Assembly (NCBI GenBank): GCA_963575745.1
Contig: CAUYUJ010017632.1
Span: 30,001-51,977 of the forward strand
Length of the DNA stretch: 21,977 nucleotides
Direction: 5' to 3'
DNA from: Prorocentrum cordatum
Lineage: Eukaryota > Sar > Dinophyceae > Prorocentrales > Prorocentraceae
Within the stretch, counting starts at the first letter, position 1. Each line of letters opens with the position of its first letter. Shown here piece after piece: positions 1 to 8,404 of the stretch. Position numbers and translations under genes: made by a program. Below the pieces are notes generated by a model. The model had not been told where the DNA came from, did not search any database, and worked only from the letters and a program-made list of their open reading frames with translations.

Positions 1-30
1 GTAATAGTAGAAGTACTAGTAGTACTAGTC

Positions 31-65
<35 letters not shown>

Positions 66-134
66 AGTAGTAGTAGTACTAGTAGTAGTGGTGGTAGTCG
101 TAGAAGCAGTGGTAGTAGCAGTAGGAATAGTAAA

Positions 135-169
<35 letters not shown>

Positions 170-594
170 CAGTAGGAGTAGTAGTAGTAGTAGCAGTAGG
201 AGTATAGTATAGTAGTGGTGGTAGTAGTAGTAGTGGTAGTAGTAGTAGTGGTAGTAGTGATGGTAGTGGTAGTAGTAGTAGTAGATGTTGTTGTAGTTGT
301 AGTGTTAGTAATGTTGATGCCGTTGCAGTAGCAGACGTAGTCGTAGTAGTCGCAGTAGTAGTAGTAGTAGTAGTACCAAAAGGTAGTAGTAGTAGCAGTA
401 CTAGTAGTAATAGTAGTGGTAGTGGTAGCGGTTGTAGTTGTAGTAGTAGTAGTAGTAGCACCAGTGGAAGTAGTTGTAGTAGTTGTTCTTGTTGTTGGTA
501 GTAGTACTAGTAGCAGCAGTAGTAGCAGTGGTAGTGGTGGTAGTAGTAGTAAAAGTAATAGTGGTCGTAGTCGCAGAAGCAGTAGTTGTAGTAA

Positions 595-653
<59 letters not shown>

Positions 654-894
654 TAGTAGTTGTGGTAGTAGCAGTAGTAGTGGTGGTAGTAGTAGTAGTG
701 GAAGCAGTGATGGTAGTGATAGTAGTAGTAGTAGTAGTAGTAGTAGTTGTAGTAGTAGTAGACGTTGATGATGTAGCTGTTGCTGTAGTGTTAGTAATGT
801 AGTTGTCGTAGTAGTAGCAGACGTAGTAGTAGTAGTCGTAGTAGTCGTAGTAGTAGTAGTAGTAGTACCATCAGTATTTGTAGTATTAGTATAC
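1..894. repeat. GTA/AGT trinucleotide microsatellite array with internal duplication
   Basis: Nearly continuous GTA/AGT triplets with point variants (GTG, GCA, GTC, TTG). The longest pure tract is about 594-655. The array is not random: landmark variants recur about 490 bp apart. The string GTGTTAGTAATGT lies at 302-314 and again at 788-800, and a TAGTACCA landmark ends both halves near 377 and 870. Open frames on both strands read as poly-Ser, poly-Val, poly-Thr, poly-Leu or poly-Tyr, as expected for translated triplets, so no gene is called. Confidence 0.97.
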
Positions 895-1060
895 ATATAC
901 GAATGCCGATCCCTATTCCTTTTATCCTTGCACCGTTACATCCCGACCCTATATACCAATCCTCATCACTACATCCCTCTCCATATATCCCTGGCCTTAT
1001 ATACCTACGTATACCCTATCCCGATCCCGATCCCCCTTATCGTGGCCCCCATCATGACTC
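895..1060. repeat. Degenerate pyrimidine-rich repeat (CCnTATAnCC)
   Basis: C/T-rich sequence with three similar cores: CCCTATATACC (947-957), CCATATATCCC (981-991) and CCTTATATACC (995-1005), followed by a short CCGATC repeat near 1020-1031. Overlapping short open frames read only as Pro/Ile/Tyr-rich low-complexity peptide, so I treat this as decayed tandem repeat. Confidence 0.55.
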
Positions 1061-1702
1061 CCATCGTGGCTATTGGGCACTGCTCTGGGCTGGACTGGGC
1101 AACCGTGGGGCTACGTTTCGGCAACTTTAAGCCCTTCTGTGGCTCGCCACCCATTGATTCCAGTTATTGATTCAGTCTTGGGCCCACGTTGACCCCTCGC
1201 GAGGCTCTCATGGGACGTTCCCGAGGGTCTTCGCAATGTTGTGGGGTCCTCATAGCTCCACTGGGAAATGTCTAGATATATTCGGCGATGTTGGTCCCAT
1301 GTTGAGGCCTCGTGAGCCCGTCGGAAGCGAAAATGTTAGGAAGTTCACATGATTGAAGCAAGCGTAGGTTTAATGTGGTTTTGAACCCCTTCGCGGCCTC
1401 TTCTAGGCTGTCTGGACCATCTTGGGCCCCCGTAGGGTTACCCCTGGGTTGCTCACAGCCACCTGCATATCGGAAAGTAGGTTCGGTAAACATCCTGGTG
1501 CACTGCATACATTCCGTCTCGGCGGGTGTGTGTTTCGATCGAGTTGCACAGATCAAAAGGTTGCTTCTGGCTCTTTTGAGACCCAGCCACCTCAGCGCAC
1601 TCGAGAGGTTTGATGTAAAAAATGCGTCACGTACGGCTTCATTGACGGTTAACTACGTGATGACTAAGTCATGAATGCTTGTTTTAAGTAATCGTTCACC
1701 AA
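1061..1702. other. No gene recognised; possible decayed ~110-bp repeat
   Basis: No open frame here exceeds about 100 codons and none resembles a known protein. Two segments look related: 1181-1207 and 1292-1319 share the pattern GGyCCCAyGTTGA..CCTCG.GAG, about 110 bp apart, suggesting an old tandem repeat. Otherwise I see nothing. Confidence 0.4.
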
Positions 1703-2534
1703 CTAAATATGACTCAGGCCTCTGATGGCGCACGCAAAAAGAAAAACGTAACACAATAACGGAAATGTGATAATGTTTCTAGTGTGTTTCTTTCTGTTTT
1801 TTTGCCTCCCTCCTCGTCGGAGCTGGTGGTAAGACGGCAGCGTATTGACCTCCCGTGGCACCGGTGCGGGAGAATTTGGCCTCGAGTCCGGAGGGAATTT
1901 GGATTGGTTCCACCATCTTCCGCGGTATTGGTCACACATGCGGGGTTTCAATTTGTGTGTGTAAATGCATTTGATACCTAACGTTGTTTCTTTCTCTTTC
2001 TTCTCCCTCACCTTCCGACGGGTGCGTATCGGCATAGTGGTGCAATGACGGGTAACGGAGAATTCAGGTTCGTTTCTGGAGAGAGGTTGGGACACGGCTA
2101 CCACATCAGGTCAAAGAACAGATTTTAGCATCTACCCTATGCGGCCAGACTCTTGCGGGCGCGGCTGCGCCAAGCCACGGGAAATGAAACTAACGGGTCT
2201 CGGGAAGACTTGCTGAGTTCAGGAACATGTTCGGGGGTTCCACAGGACAAATATTAGAATCCCCCTTCCCTGCAGGGCGTGTCGGAACGTCGAAGGTCAC
2301 CCAGGCGTTTTGGTATATTTCGGTACCGTCCGTGGCAATTACCGCACCGATCACCTAGCAACGATTTCTGGTTGTCTTTCGCGCCGCACAGGCTCAGTTC
2401 CAAGCCGGGTAATAAATGGTGTTGCACATTGCGGTTCTCGAGAGTTGTAGGAGAAGAGGAGGAAGGAGTGTCGTGGAACCGAGGAGGGGAGGAAGGATTT
2501 GCCAGACCGTTTCCTCATGAGCTCTTGATGTCCA
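1703..2534. other. No gene recognised; one unassigned basic open frame
   Basis: A 133-codon frame is open on the minus strand (2104 down to 1703). Its product would be basic (many Arg/Lys) with a hydrophobic C-terminal stretch, but it matches no family I know. T/C-rich tracts near 1788-1810 and 1983-2010 give untranslated-region-like composition. I do not call a gene. A short exon of a spliced gene cannot be excluded without transcripts. Confidence 0.35.
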
Positions 2535-2930
2535 ACTGTGTATATATATATACATATATATATATATGTATACGCACATACATTCATCTAAATACAGACA
2601 TACATACACCTACCTGTCTACCTACCTGTATAACTACATACATACAGACATAGATATTTACATGTACGCACAAGCATACATACATGTGTAAGTACTCGCA
2701 TACATACATGCATACATACATACACACATACATAGACATACATGCATGCCTGCATGCATGCTTACAAACAATCAGACGGACAGACATGCATACGTACATA
2801 CAAACATACACACATGGTGATACACACACACATACATGTACAGACTTGTATCTGTGTAGGCACACAGACATAGATGTAGACATACATACACACACATCTG
2901 TATATTTATAACGCAGACGTACCCACCTAC
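2535..2930. repeat. TA / CATA microsatellite tract
   Basis: It starts with alternating TA (about 2538-2572), then changes to imperfect CATA tetranucleotides with TGCATGC-type variants near 2743-2762 and CACA variants toward 2900. Strand asymmetry is strong (C/A on plus). Open frames read only as Tyr/Cys/Val/His/Thr low-complexity. Such tracts are common between genes in coccidian parasites, but that is only a stylistic resemblance. Confidence 0.95.
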
Positions 2931-3013
2931 ATGTTCCCTAAGCAGCGTTTGCACTTTGGGTTTGCATTCCTGTTCTAAGGAACTGGGCGGTGTTTTCGGT
3001 CCAGCGACTATGT

Positions 3014-3127
3014 GGCCGCCGTCGCCGCCCCGTCGCCGCCTCGTCGCCGCCCATCCCGTCGCCGCTTAGAATTCACAACATAGTCTTTCTGTTCGAAAGG
3101 GGTATAAAAATCTGCCTCCCCCCCCCC
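3014..3127. repeat. CGTCGCCGC minisatellite, then C10 tract
   Basis: About five imperfect copies of a 9-11-bp CGTCGCCGC unit occupy 3014-3066. After a short AT-rich spacer a run of ten C residues lies at 3118-3127. A TATAAAA string at 3103-3109 lies between them but nothing supports promoter function. Confidence 0.75.
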
Positions 3128-3224
3128 GGACTCAACGAACAGCTCTTTCGTTTTGCAATTTCCATACAGTTCTGCCCCTCCATACCCTTCCAGGTATTCC
3201 CTTACCGTCCGCCCCGCCCCATCC

Positions 3225-3905
3225 TCTGCAACAAAAGACTATGCGCGCGCACTCGTTCATCAAAATTCATCCGTCATCCGTGGTCAAGAACTTCTTGCAC
3301 AAAAAAACAAGCAAAAATTGGATTATGTGTTCTCGCGCACGTCGTCGAGCGCATGCCGAAAACCTATGTTATAGCAAACAATGGTTTCGCAACCAGAATG
3401 GCCGACAACCCAGAAATGCGTTCGCGCCTGTGCGAATTATTATGAACATATGGGCTTCCAACATGCCCATCAGACGCTATCAAGCGTGCCTCTCGCACGC
3501 GCATGTCAAAATCATTCGATCGCCCTTCCGCGCGTGTTGTCGCAAGAATCCTTTTGCGAAAACGGGACGAAGTGCAAACGAGCGCGTCGTCGCGCGCGCA
3601 TGCCGAAATCTCTCAAAACTCTATGGCTTCGTACGGATTTCATCACCGAATGTCCCGGAATATATACATATATATATGTTAGAATAATTGTCTTCGCGCG
3701 CTCTTGCGAATTCTTTAGAGCACCATCGGTAACCACCAGATTTTTTCCAATTCGGCCAAACGGGCTTCTCGCGCCGCATGTCGCCATCTTTCGATCGCCC
3801 TTGCGCGCGAGCTGGGGGGGTGGGGGGCGCGACCCCTGCCAAATCACACCATACGGGCCACTCGCGCGCGTCGCGCGCGCATTTCGAGTTCTTTCCAAAA
3901 TTGTC
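3225..3905. repeat. Degenerate GC-rich dispersed repeat (GCGCATGyCrAAAT / TTCGATCGCCCTT)
   Basis: Several decayed copies share a core of CGCGCATGCCGAAA or CGCATGTCAAAATC followed by TTCGATCGCCCTT and CGCGCG. Clear examples are near 3340-3365, 3498-3535, 3588-3615, 3765-3810 and 3860-3890. Spacing is irregular (about 90-170 bp), so this is an old tandem family or scattered insertions. Frames of 130-190 codons cross it on both strands. They are Arg/Ala/Ser-rich, overlap each other and look like by-products of the GC content. A short TA tract interrupts at 3660-3677 and a G7-T-G6 run lies at 3814-3827. Confidence 0.5.
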
Positions 3906-4045
3906 ATCACCGACGCGAGGACATCGTCATCGTCATCAGCGTGATCAGTATCGGTGCCGTCACTGGCCTTGCAGTCGTCATCCTCATCATCGTCACCATC
4001 ATCGCTACTGTCTTCATCGTGTCTATCGTTGTCGACGTCGCCATG
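3906..4045. repeat. Degenerate ATC/GTC trinucleotide repeat
   Basis: Loose CAT/ATC/GTC triplets run through this stretch. Read in one plus frame they give a 67-codon product that looks like a membrane segment (Ile/Val/Thr). The hydrophobicity is explained by the triplets themselves, so I do not call a membrane protein. Confidence 0.6.
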
Positions 4046-4483
4046 ATACCGCGCCCGCCCAAGTCAGCCACACGCAGTGCAGTGCGGGCTGGGAAGTGCC
4101 CAGCGGTCAGCGACACCGCGGCCGCGTCGGTCGCGCCAAACTAGTTGGCCGCTGTGCACGCGAGCATGCGCGGTCTAGCCTGGACGGTCGTTGCTTCATT
4201 TTCCGGGCAGTGTTCGGCGATTTTGCGGGAAGGACCACAGCCACGGACCTACATTACCAGGTTTCCAGAGTTTTCCTGTAAGTTGTTTTCTCTGCTCGGC
4301 CTCTCTCGCCGAGGCCACACTAGAGCATTCGGTAATCTTGAATCAAATATTTTCATTGAATTGGAACAGGGATCCACGTTTCGCCCGCTCTCCGAAATCC
4401 GACTAATTCCTCCATACATAACACATACACATCATGTATACTGCTATCCACGATCACGCGTAGAAAAATGTACGCCCTCGCTC
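4046..4483. other. No gene recognised
   Basis: Moderately GC-rich sequence without a recognisable product. A TGTAAGT string near 4278 resembles a 5' splice site, but no flanking exon can be supported. Confidence 0.35.
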
Positions 4484-5035
4484 CCGAGCTTCCAAGACGG
4501 CCGAGGCAAGCCACCAATGCCGCCAAGATAGCCCAACATGCTTCCAAGATTGCCCTGGAAGGCCCGAAGGCAGTCCTAGATGGCCTCAAGATGGGCCAGG
4601 AGGCCCCCGAGCCAGCCCAAGAGGGCCACAAGAGAATATCCAGTAGGACCCAAAGAGTTCCAATTTTGCAATTTTGATTTCACAAAGAGGTGTTTTCAGC
4701 TTCAGATAGCCCCAGCGACCTCCAAGATGACCCCAAGACGGCGAGCCCCATAATGGCCCAATACTATGTTTCAAGACACCCCGAGAGGGTGCCAGACGGC
4801 CAGAGACGGCCCCAAGATTGCCCCAAGCGGGCCCAAGAGGGCCTACGGAAGGACCCAAGCCGGCCTTAGGGAGCAAGTCGGTTGCCAGTTGACGGCTGCA
4901 AGAGACCGCCAGATTGCCCAGAGGGCTTCGAGATGTCCCAAGAGAGCCCCAAGACGGCCCAAGAGAACCCCAAGACGGCCCGACATGGTCCAAGGTACCC
5001 CCAAGACCGCCCCACAAGAGCTTCAGAAAGGACGG
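4484..5035. repeat. Degenerate CCCAAGA-type minisatellite
   Basis: CCAAGA recurs every ~20-30 bp in contexts such as GCCCCAAGACGGCCC and GCCCAAGAGGGCC, clearest at 4915-5010. Part of the array (about 4640-4700) is interrupted by AT-richer sequence. On the minus strand one frame reads as an irregular GPSWGSLGPSWGSLG-type peptide, and other frames are open too. With no fixed period I read it as decayed minisatellite, not a gene. Confidence 0.7.
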
Positions 5036-5087
5036 AAAGAAGGGAGTACGACGACGAAGAAAAGACGAGCAGAAAACCCCCGACGAC

Positions 5088-5278
5088 GCGGAAGAGGAGG
5101 AGGAGGCGGAGGAGGAAGAGGAGGAGGAGGAGGCGGAGGAGGAAGAGGATGAGGAGGAGGAGGATGAGGAGGAGGAGGAGGAGGAGGCGGAGGAGGAGTG
5201 GTGGGGGGAGGGGGAGGGGGAGGAGGAGGAGGAGGAGGAGGAGGAGGAGGAGGAGGAGGAGGAGGAGGAGGAGGAAGA
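5088..5278. repeat. GGA/GAGGAGG polypurine array
   Basis: The plus strand is almost purely purine: GGA triplets with GCG, GAT and GGGG variants, and a pure GGA run at about 5219-5271. Every plus frame stays open as poly-Glu, poly-Gly or poly-Arg, and the minus frames as poly-Ser or poly-Leu, which is the signature of a microsatellite. G-runs at 5200-5220 are G-quadruplex-capable. Confidence 0.95.
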
Positions 5279-5477
5279 GTGCGTCACATGTCACGGCTCC
5301 CCAAGATCTTGGGACACGAGTCGCGCGTTGCGGTTGCTTTGTGCGCCCGTCGAGCAGGCGCCACAAAAAAAGTGTCGCGTTGGCACGGCGGCAGGGCCTG
5401 CCGCGGGCAGCTGGATGCTCGAACCTTTGTTTACAAGAACGGTCGCCAATGATAGATATGAAAGGCAAGAGAGGCGG

Positions 5478-5670
5478 GATTCGGCAACACGGGGGAGGCA
5501 GGTTTCGGTAACAAACAGCACCAGGATTTCGGTAACACGCGAAAGGTTTCGGTAGCACGCATCAGAGTTTCCATAACACGCACAATGGTTTCGGTATCAC
5601 GCGCAAGGGTTTCGACACCACGCGCAAGGGCTTCAGCAACACAACGAACGGCTACGGCAACGCAGGCAAA
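5478..5670. repeat. 21-bp tandem repeat, core TTCGGTAACAC
   Basis: Cores lie at 5480, 5504, 5528, 5548, 5569, 5590, 5611 and 5632. The early spacing is 24, 24 and 20 bp, then exactly 21 bp four times, giving a heptad code of the type K-G-F-G-N-T-R in one plus frame. Decayed copies continue toward 5740. Related sequence in opposite orientation lies at 7691-7880. The other frames are also open, so coding cannot be assigned. The sequence between this array and the GGA array (5279-5477) holds nothing I recognise. Confidence 0.8.
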
Positions 5671-6772
5671 GGCTACAGAAGATGGGCATGAGTGTAATAC
5701 GGACAAGGGGAAAACGGAAGCGCAGGGCTACGGTAACACAGGTATTATGGTAATGTTGGCGTTCGTTTCCGAATCTGGCATGGTTGTTTCTGTCGGAGGT
5801 CTACATTGGGCTGGAGGCCTTGAGGCAACCAAGAAATCCGAACAGCCAGTGGGCTCCGTTTGGTTCGGACTCGCCGTCGCTAAAGTGGTAATCAATGTTC
5901 ACGCTGCCGACGACGACGTGTGAATTAAATTGTCTCTGTGTGTTTCGGTCTTGTCTTTTTGTCTTCTTGTTATTGGCGTCCTTCCTTTTTGTTCCTAGTC
6001 CCCCTCTCTTTCCTCCTGGTTCTGCGCTTGGGTCTGCTGCGGGACGAAGTCATAATGCCTTTTGAGCCTGCTCACGCGGGGCGGTCGTTGGGAGATGCTC
6101 TTTGAGCACCGGGGATTCCAACGAGAGAAATGGCGGCAAGGAGATCGACCATAACCCCTGCTTTCATGTTATGCCTTATCCCGGCTCAGCGAGTCGAGGT
6201 TGATCCAGGTATCCTCCGCTGGCGCGTGCTCAGTTTCCAAAACCTATCCCAGTGCAATGCAGAGCACTGGACCCGAACCGCATCCAAGTCCAGCGCGGCA
6301 AATCCGCTCCAAGCCCTGCCCCAGAACAGCGCGGCAAGTTCGATCTAGCTGCTCTCCCAAGTCAGTGCGTCGAGTCCATCCTCCTCATAGTATTGTGTTT
6401 GTTTCCCCTCCTGCACCAGTTCCTGTCCGTGTTCCGCATCGTTCTCGTCTCCATCTTCCTCTTCCTCTTCCCCCTCCTCCTCCTTTTCCTGCTCCTCAGT
6501 ACGGCAAGCTCCTCCCCCACCATCTCGTGTTCTCGGTCTTCCTCATGCGCTTGGTCCTGCCCCCGTTTCTCCTCACCCGTGCCCTCCTTTCTTTCCCTCT
6601 GATCTTGGTCTGAGTCTGTCTCCCGGGGCGAGACTGCCAAGGCAGGCCACAGCCGCTGGGTGCTTGCAATGGGTTCCAGCGAGTAGACTGTACTAAATAC
6701 GGTGGCGGGCTTCTCACGATCTGCTCGGTGTTAACGAGCCTTGGGGGCTCCACGCGGCACGCGCCTCCCTCC

Positions 6773-6776
<4 letters not shown>
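5671..6776. other. No gene recognised; contains a C/T-rich tract
   Basis: The strongest compositional feature is a C/T-rich stretch at about 6380-6500. A 116-codon plus frame (6252-6602) looks hydrophobic there only because of the CTC/TTC content. A CAGCGCGGCAA string occurs twice (about 6291 and 6328). Nothing matches a known family and no splice structure can be argued. Confidence 0.35.

Positions 6777-6812
<36 letters not shown>
6777..6812. repeat. (CGA)12 microsatellite
   Basis: Twelve perfect CGA triplets. It is the purest trinucleotide run of its class in the window and would be length-polymorphic between individuals. Confidence 0.97.
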
Positions 6813-6813
<1 letters not shown>

Positions 6814-6837
6814 GGGTCTTGCCTCCCATTCTTCGGA

Positions 6838-6925
6838 GGGGGGGGGGGGGGGGCAGACGACAACGAAACGCAGTTGGCCCAGGAGGAGGTGGGAGGAGGA
6901 GGGGGAGGAGGAGAAGGAGGTGAAA
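6838..6925. repeat. G16 homopolymer followed by GGA-rich purine tract
   Basis: Sixteen consecutive G residues at 6838-6853 are followed, after a short ACAACG spacer, by GGAGG-rich purine sequence at about 6882-6921. A long G run is a likely assembly or polymerase-slippage site and is G-quadruplex-capable. Confidence 0.9.
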
Positions 6926-6939
6926 ACCAGGGCACGCTT

Positions 6940-7130
6940 CGATCCGATCGATCCGATGCGCTATCTAGTCCGGCAAGCACGATCCGATTCGGTTCCGACG
7001 CTCCCACGATCCGATGCGGCCCGATGTTTGCACGGCGTTTGTGTGCATCCTGGCGCAGCCGACCCGATTCGGCTCCGATCCCGTGCCGATGCGGCCTGAG
7101 TTTGTGCACATTCCGATTCGGTACGGTTTA
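6940..7130. repeat. Degenerate GATCCGAT/CCGATTCGG repeat
   Basis: GATCCGAT-like octamers recur at about 6942, 6950, 6980, 7007 and later as CCGATTCGG, GCTCCGATCC and CCGATGCGG. Two longer segments look like copies of each other: CACGATCCGATTCGG (6978) and CACGATCCGATGCGG (7005). The unit is not constant, so this is a decayed short tandem repeat. Confidence 0.6.
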
Positions 7131-7690
7131 CCGACTCGGCACTGTTTGATCTTGTGCAAAACATTCATACGAAAGCAGTCGGTTGAAATGGAGACGACCT
7201 AGATGACGACGACACCGACACGTGGGTTTTGTTTTTGAGTCCGTCCCCATTTTGCCAGGTTTACGCTTGTTTATGCTTCACATCGCAGTCTCTGCGCCGC
7301 CTCTGCATGGCAGCTCTTGTGAGAAAACAGCGGATTTCAGAAAAGCGTGCACAATGCGTCGAACACAAAGCTCGTGCGGGCGCACAAAATTTGAAACCCG
7401 GACTCATTCAGAGTGTGTCCCCACGCCAATCACCACTGGAGCCGGGAAGTCGGGTTTGCAAAGCTTGGCAGCGCTTCCCCTTTCAAAAACACCACCTTTA
7501 AGGTGAGGGCGTTTCTCAGGTTTACCAACCCCACGCCTTGCGCCCCCCATGTAAACTTCCATGGGGCATCCTGACGAAGATGGCTGGAGCGGGAGCGGAT
7601 GATGCGGAGGAGAAAGAGAAATAAGAAGCGAGAAAGAGAAGAAAAGGTCGATGGGGAAGGGGGACAAGAGAAGAGCCGGAAAAAAGGTTG
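7131..7690. other. No gene recognised
   Basis: Open frames of up to about 94 codons exist but none resembles a known protein. A purine-rich stretch (GAGAAAGAG-type) lies at about 7600-7650. Confidence 0.35.
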
Positions 7691-7880
7691 CCGACCTCTT
7701 TCGGGGCCGTGGCCGAAAGTTTCGGATTTGTTTCCGACATTTTGAGGCCTGTTGCCGAAGCTTTGAGGGTCGTTACGTATCGAATTCTTGTGGTATGCTA
7801 CCTAAGCCCTGGAGGTCTTACCGAAACGCGGTTTCTGTAACCGAAACACCGAAACCAGGGCTCCATTACCGCAAGTCGCT
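7691..7880 (-). repeat. Degenerate relative of the 21-bp TTTCGG repeat, mixed orientation
   Basis: GGCCGAAAG, TTTCGGATTTG and GTTGCCGAAG at 7700-7765 and then TTACCGAAACG, GTAACCGAAACACCG and ATTACCGCAAG at 7819-7873 are reverse-complement relatives of the TTCGGTAACAC core found at 5480-5642. Confidence 0.5.
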
Positions 7881-7939
7881 ACCTATTGAAAACCAGATGC
7901 GCAGAGAGGTGTTGGTCTGGCCCCAGCATGGGCATACTA

Positions 7940-8077
7940 ATATCGCTTTGAAAGTAAAGTATGTGGGGTGCCAGCTACGTGGCACCAGTTGTGGCGTGCA
8001 AGACGTGTCGGGCAAAGTGTATGGTGCAAGCCATATGGTGCAGTATGTATGTGACGCAGTCTATGTGGTGCAAGCCA
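7940..8077. repeat. Short inverted and direct repeats upstream of the first HH element
   Basis: A 7-bp stem GGTGCCA/TGGCACC with a 6-nt loop lies at 7967-7986. The motif ATGGTGCAAGCC or GTGGTGCAAGCC recurs near 8023 and 8065, with a further ATGGTGCA near 8035. AAGTATGTGGGGT at 7957-7969 reappears at 10049-10061, on the far side of the 90-bp array. Confidence 0.5.
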
Positions 8078-8134
8078 ACTGGCGCCGGCGGTGAACCGTC
8101 AACCTGGTCACCGCCGGGAACCTCGTAGAGCTCC
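8078..8134 (-). repeat. HH 3' end of M1: terminal hairpin plus inner inverted repeat
   Basis: Stem CCGGCGGTGA (8085-8094) pairs perfectly with TCACCGCCGG (8108-8117) around a 13-nt loop. The inner repeat ACCTCGTAGAGCTC follows at 8120-8133. Relative to the other copies (CCGGCGGTAA/TTACCGCCGG) both partners of one base pair have changed, from A-T to G-C, so pairing is kept. Confidence 0.75.
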
Positions 8135-8284
8135 TTGCGCGCGTACGACTGCTCAGAATCGAAGCAGAGAACTTTGCAGGAGATTTTCTTAAAATCTTTA
8201 TTTCCCCACATGTTTCGTGGGGTTCTGGTTTTCTTCCTTGCCGCGCCGCACCCGCGTCTCACAACTCCCCCCTCCCCTTCTCCT

Positions 8285-8375
8285 TCTCGCACAGCACAGC
8301 ACGGCACGGCCACGGCACGGCATAGCACACTCACTCGCACAGCAGCACAGCACAGCACAGCACAGCACAGCATAC
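8285..8375. repeat. CACAG/CACGG pentanucleotide microsatellite
   Basis: Imperfect CACAG, CACGG and CATAG pentamers, with a clean CACAG run at about 8346-8370, lie directly before the 90-bp array and inside candidate element M1. Confidence 0.9.
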
Positions 8376-8404
8376 CACACAGGGCATTCCTTCGACGCCA
8401 CAGG

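Noticed and set aside
416-896. Poly-Ser/Val frame (plus) and poly-Thr/Leu/Tyr frame (minus) of about 128 codons each
   Set aside because: They are direct translations of the GTA microsatellite; every frame without a TAG phase is open there.
3101-3240. TATAAAA promoter before a short frame at 3241
   Set aside because: The downstream frame has no recognisable product and lies in decayed repeat; a single TATA string is expected by chance.
3941-4144. 67-codon frame that looks like a membrane-spanning protein
   Set aside because: The hydrophobic run is produced by ATC/GTC triplets; no family resemblance.
4586-5558. Overlapping frames of 200-233 codons on both strands around the GGA array
   Set aside because: They consist of poly-Glu, poly-Arg, poly-Ser or poly-Leu from the polypurine tract, plus degenerate CCCAAGA repeat.
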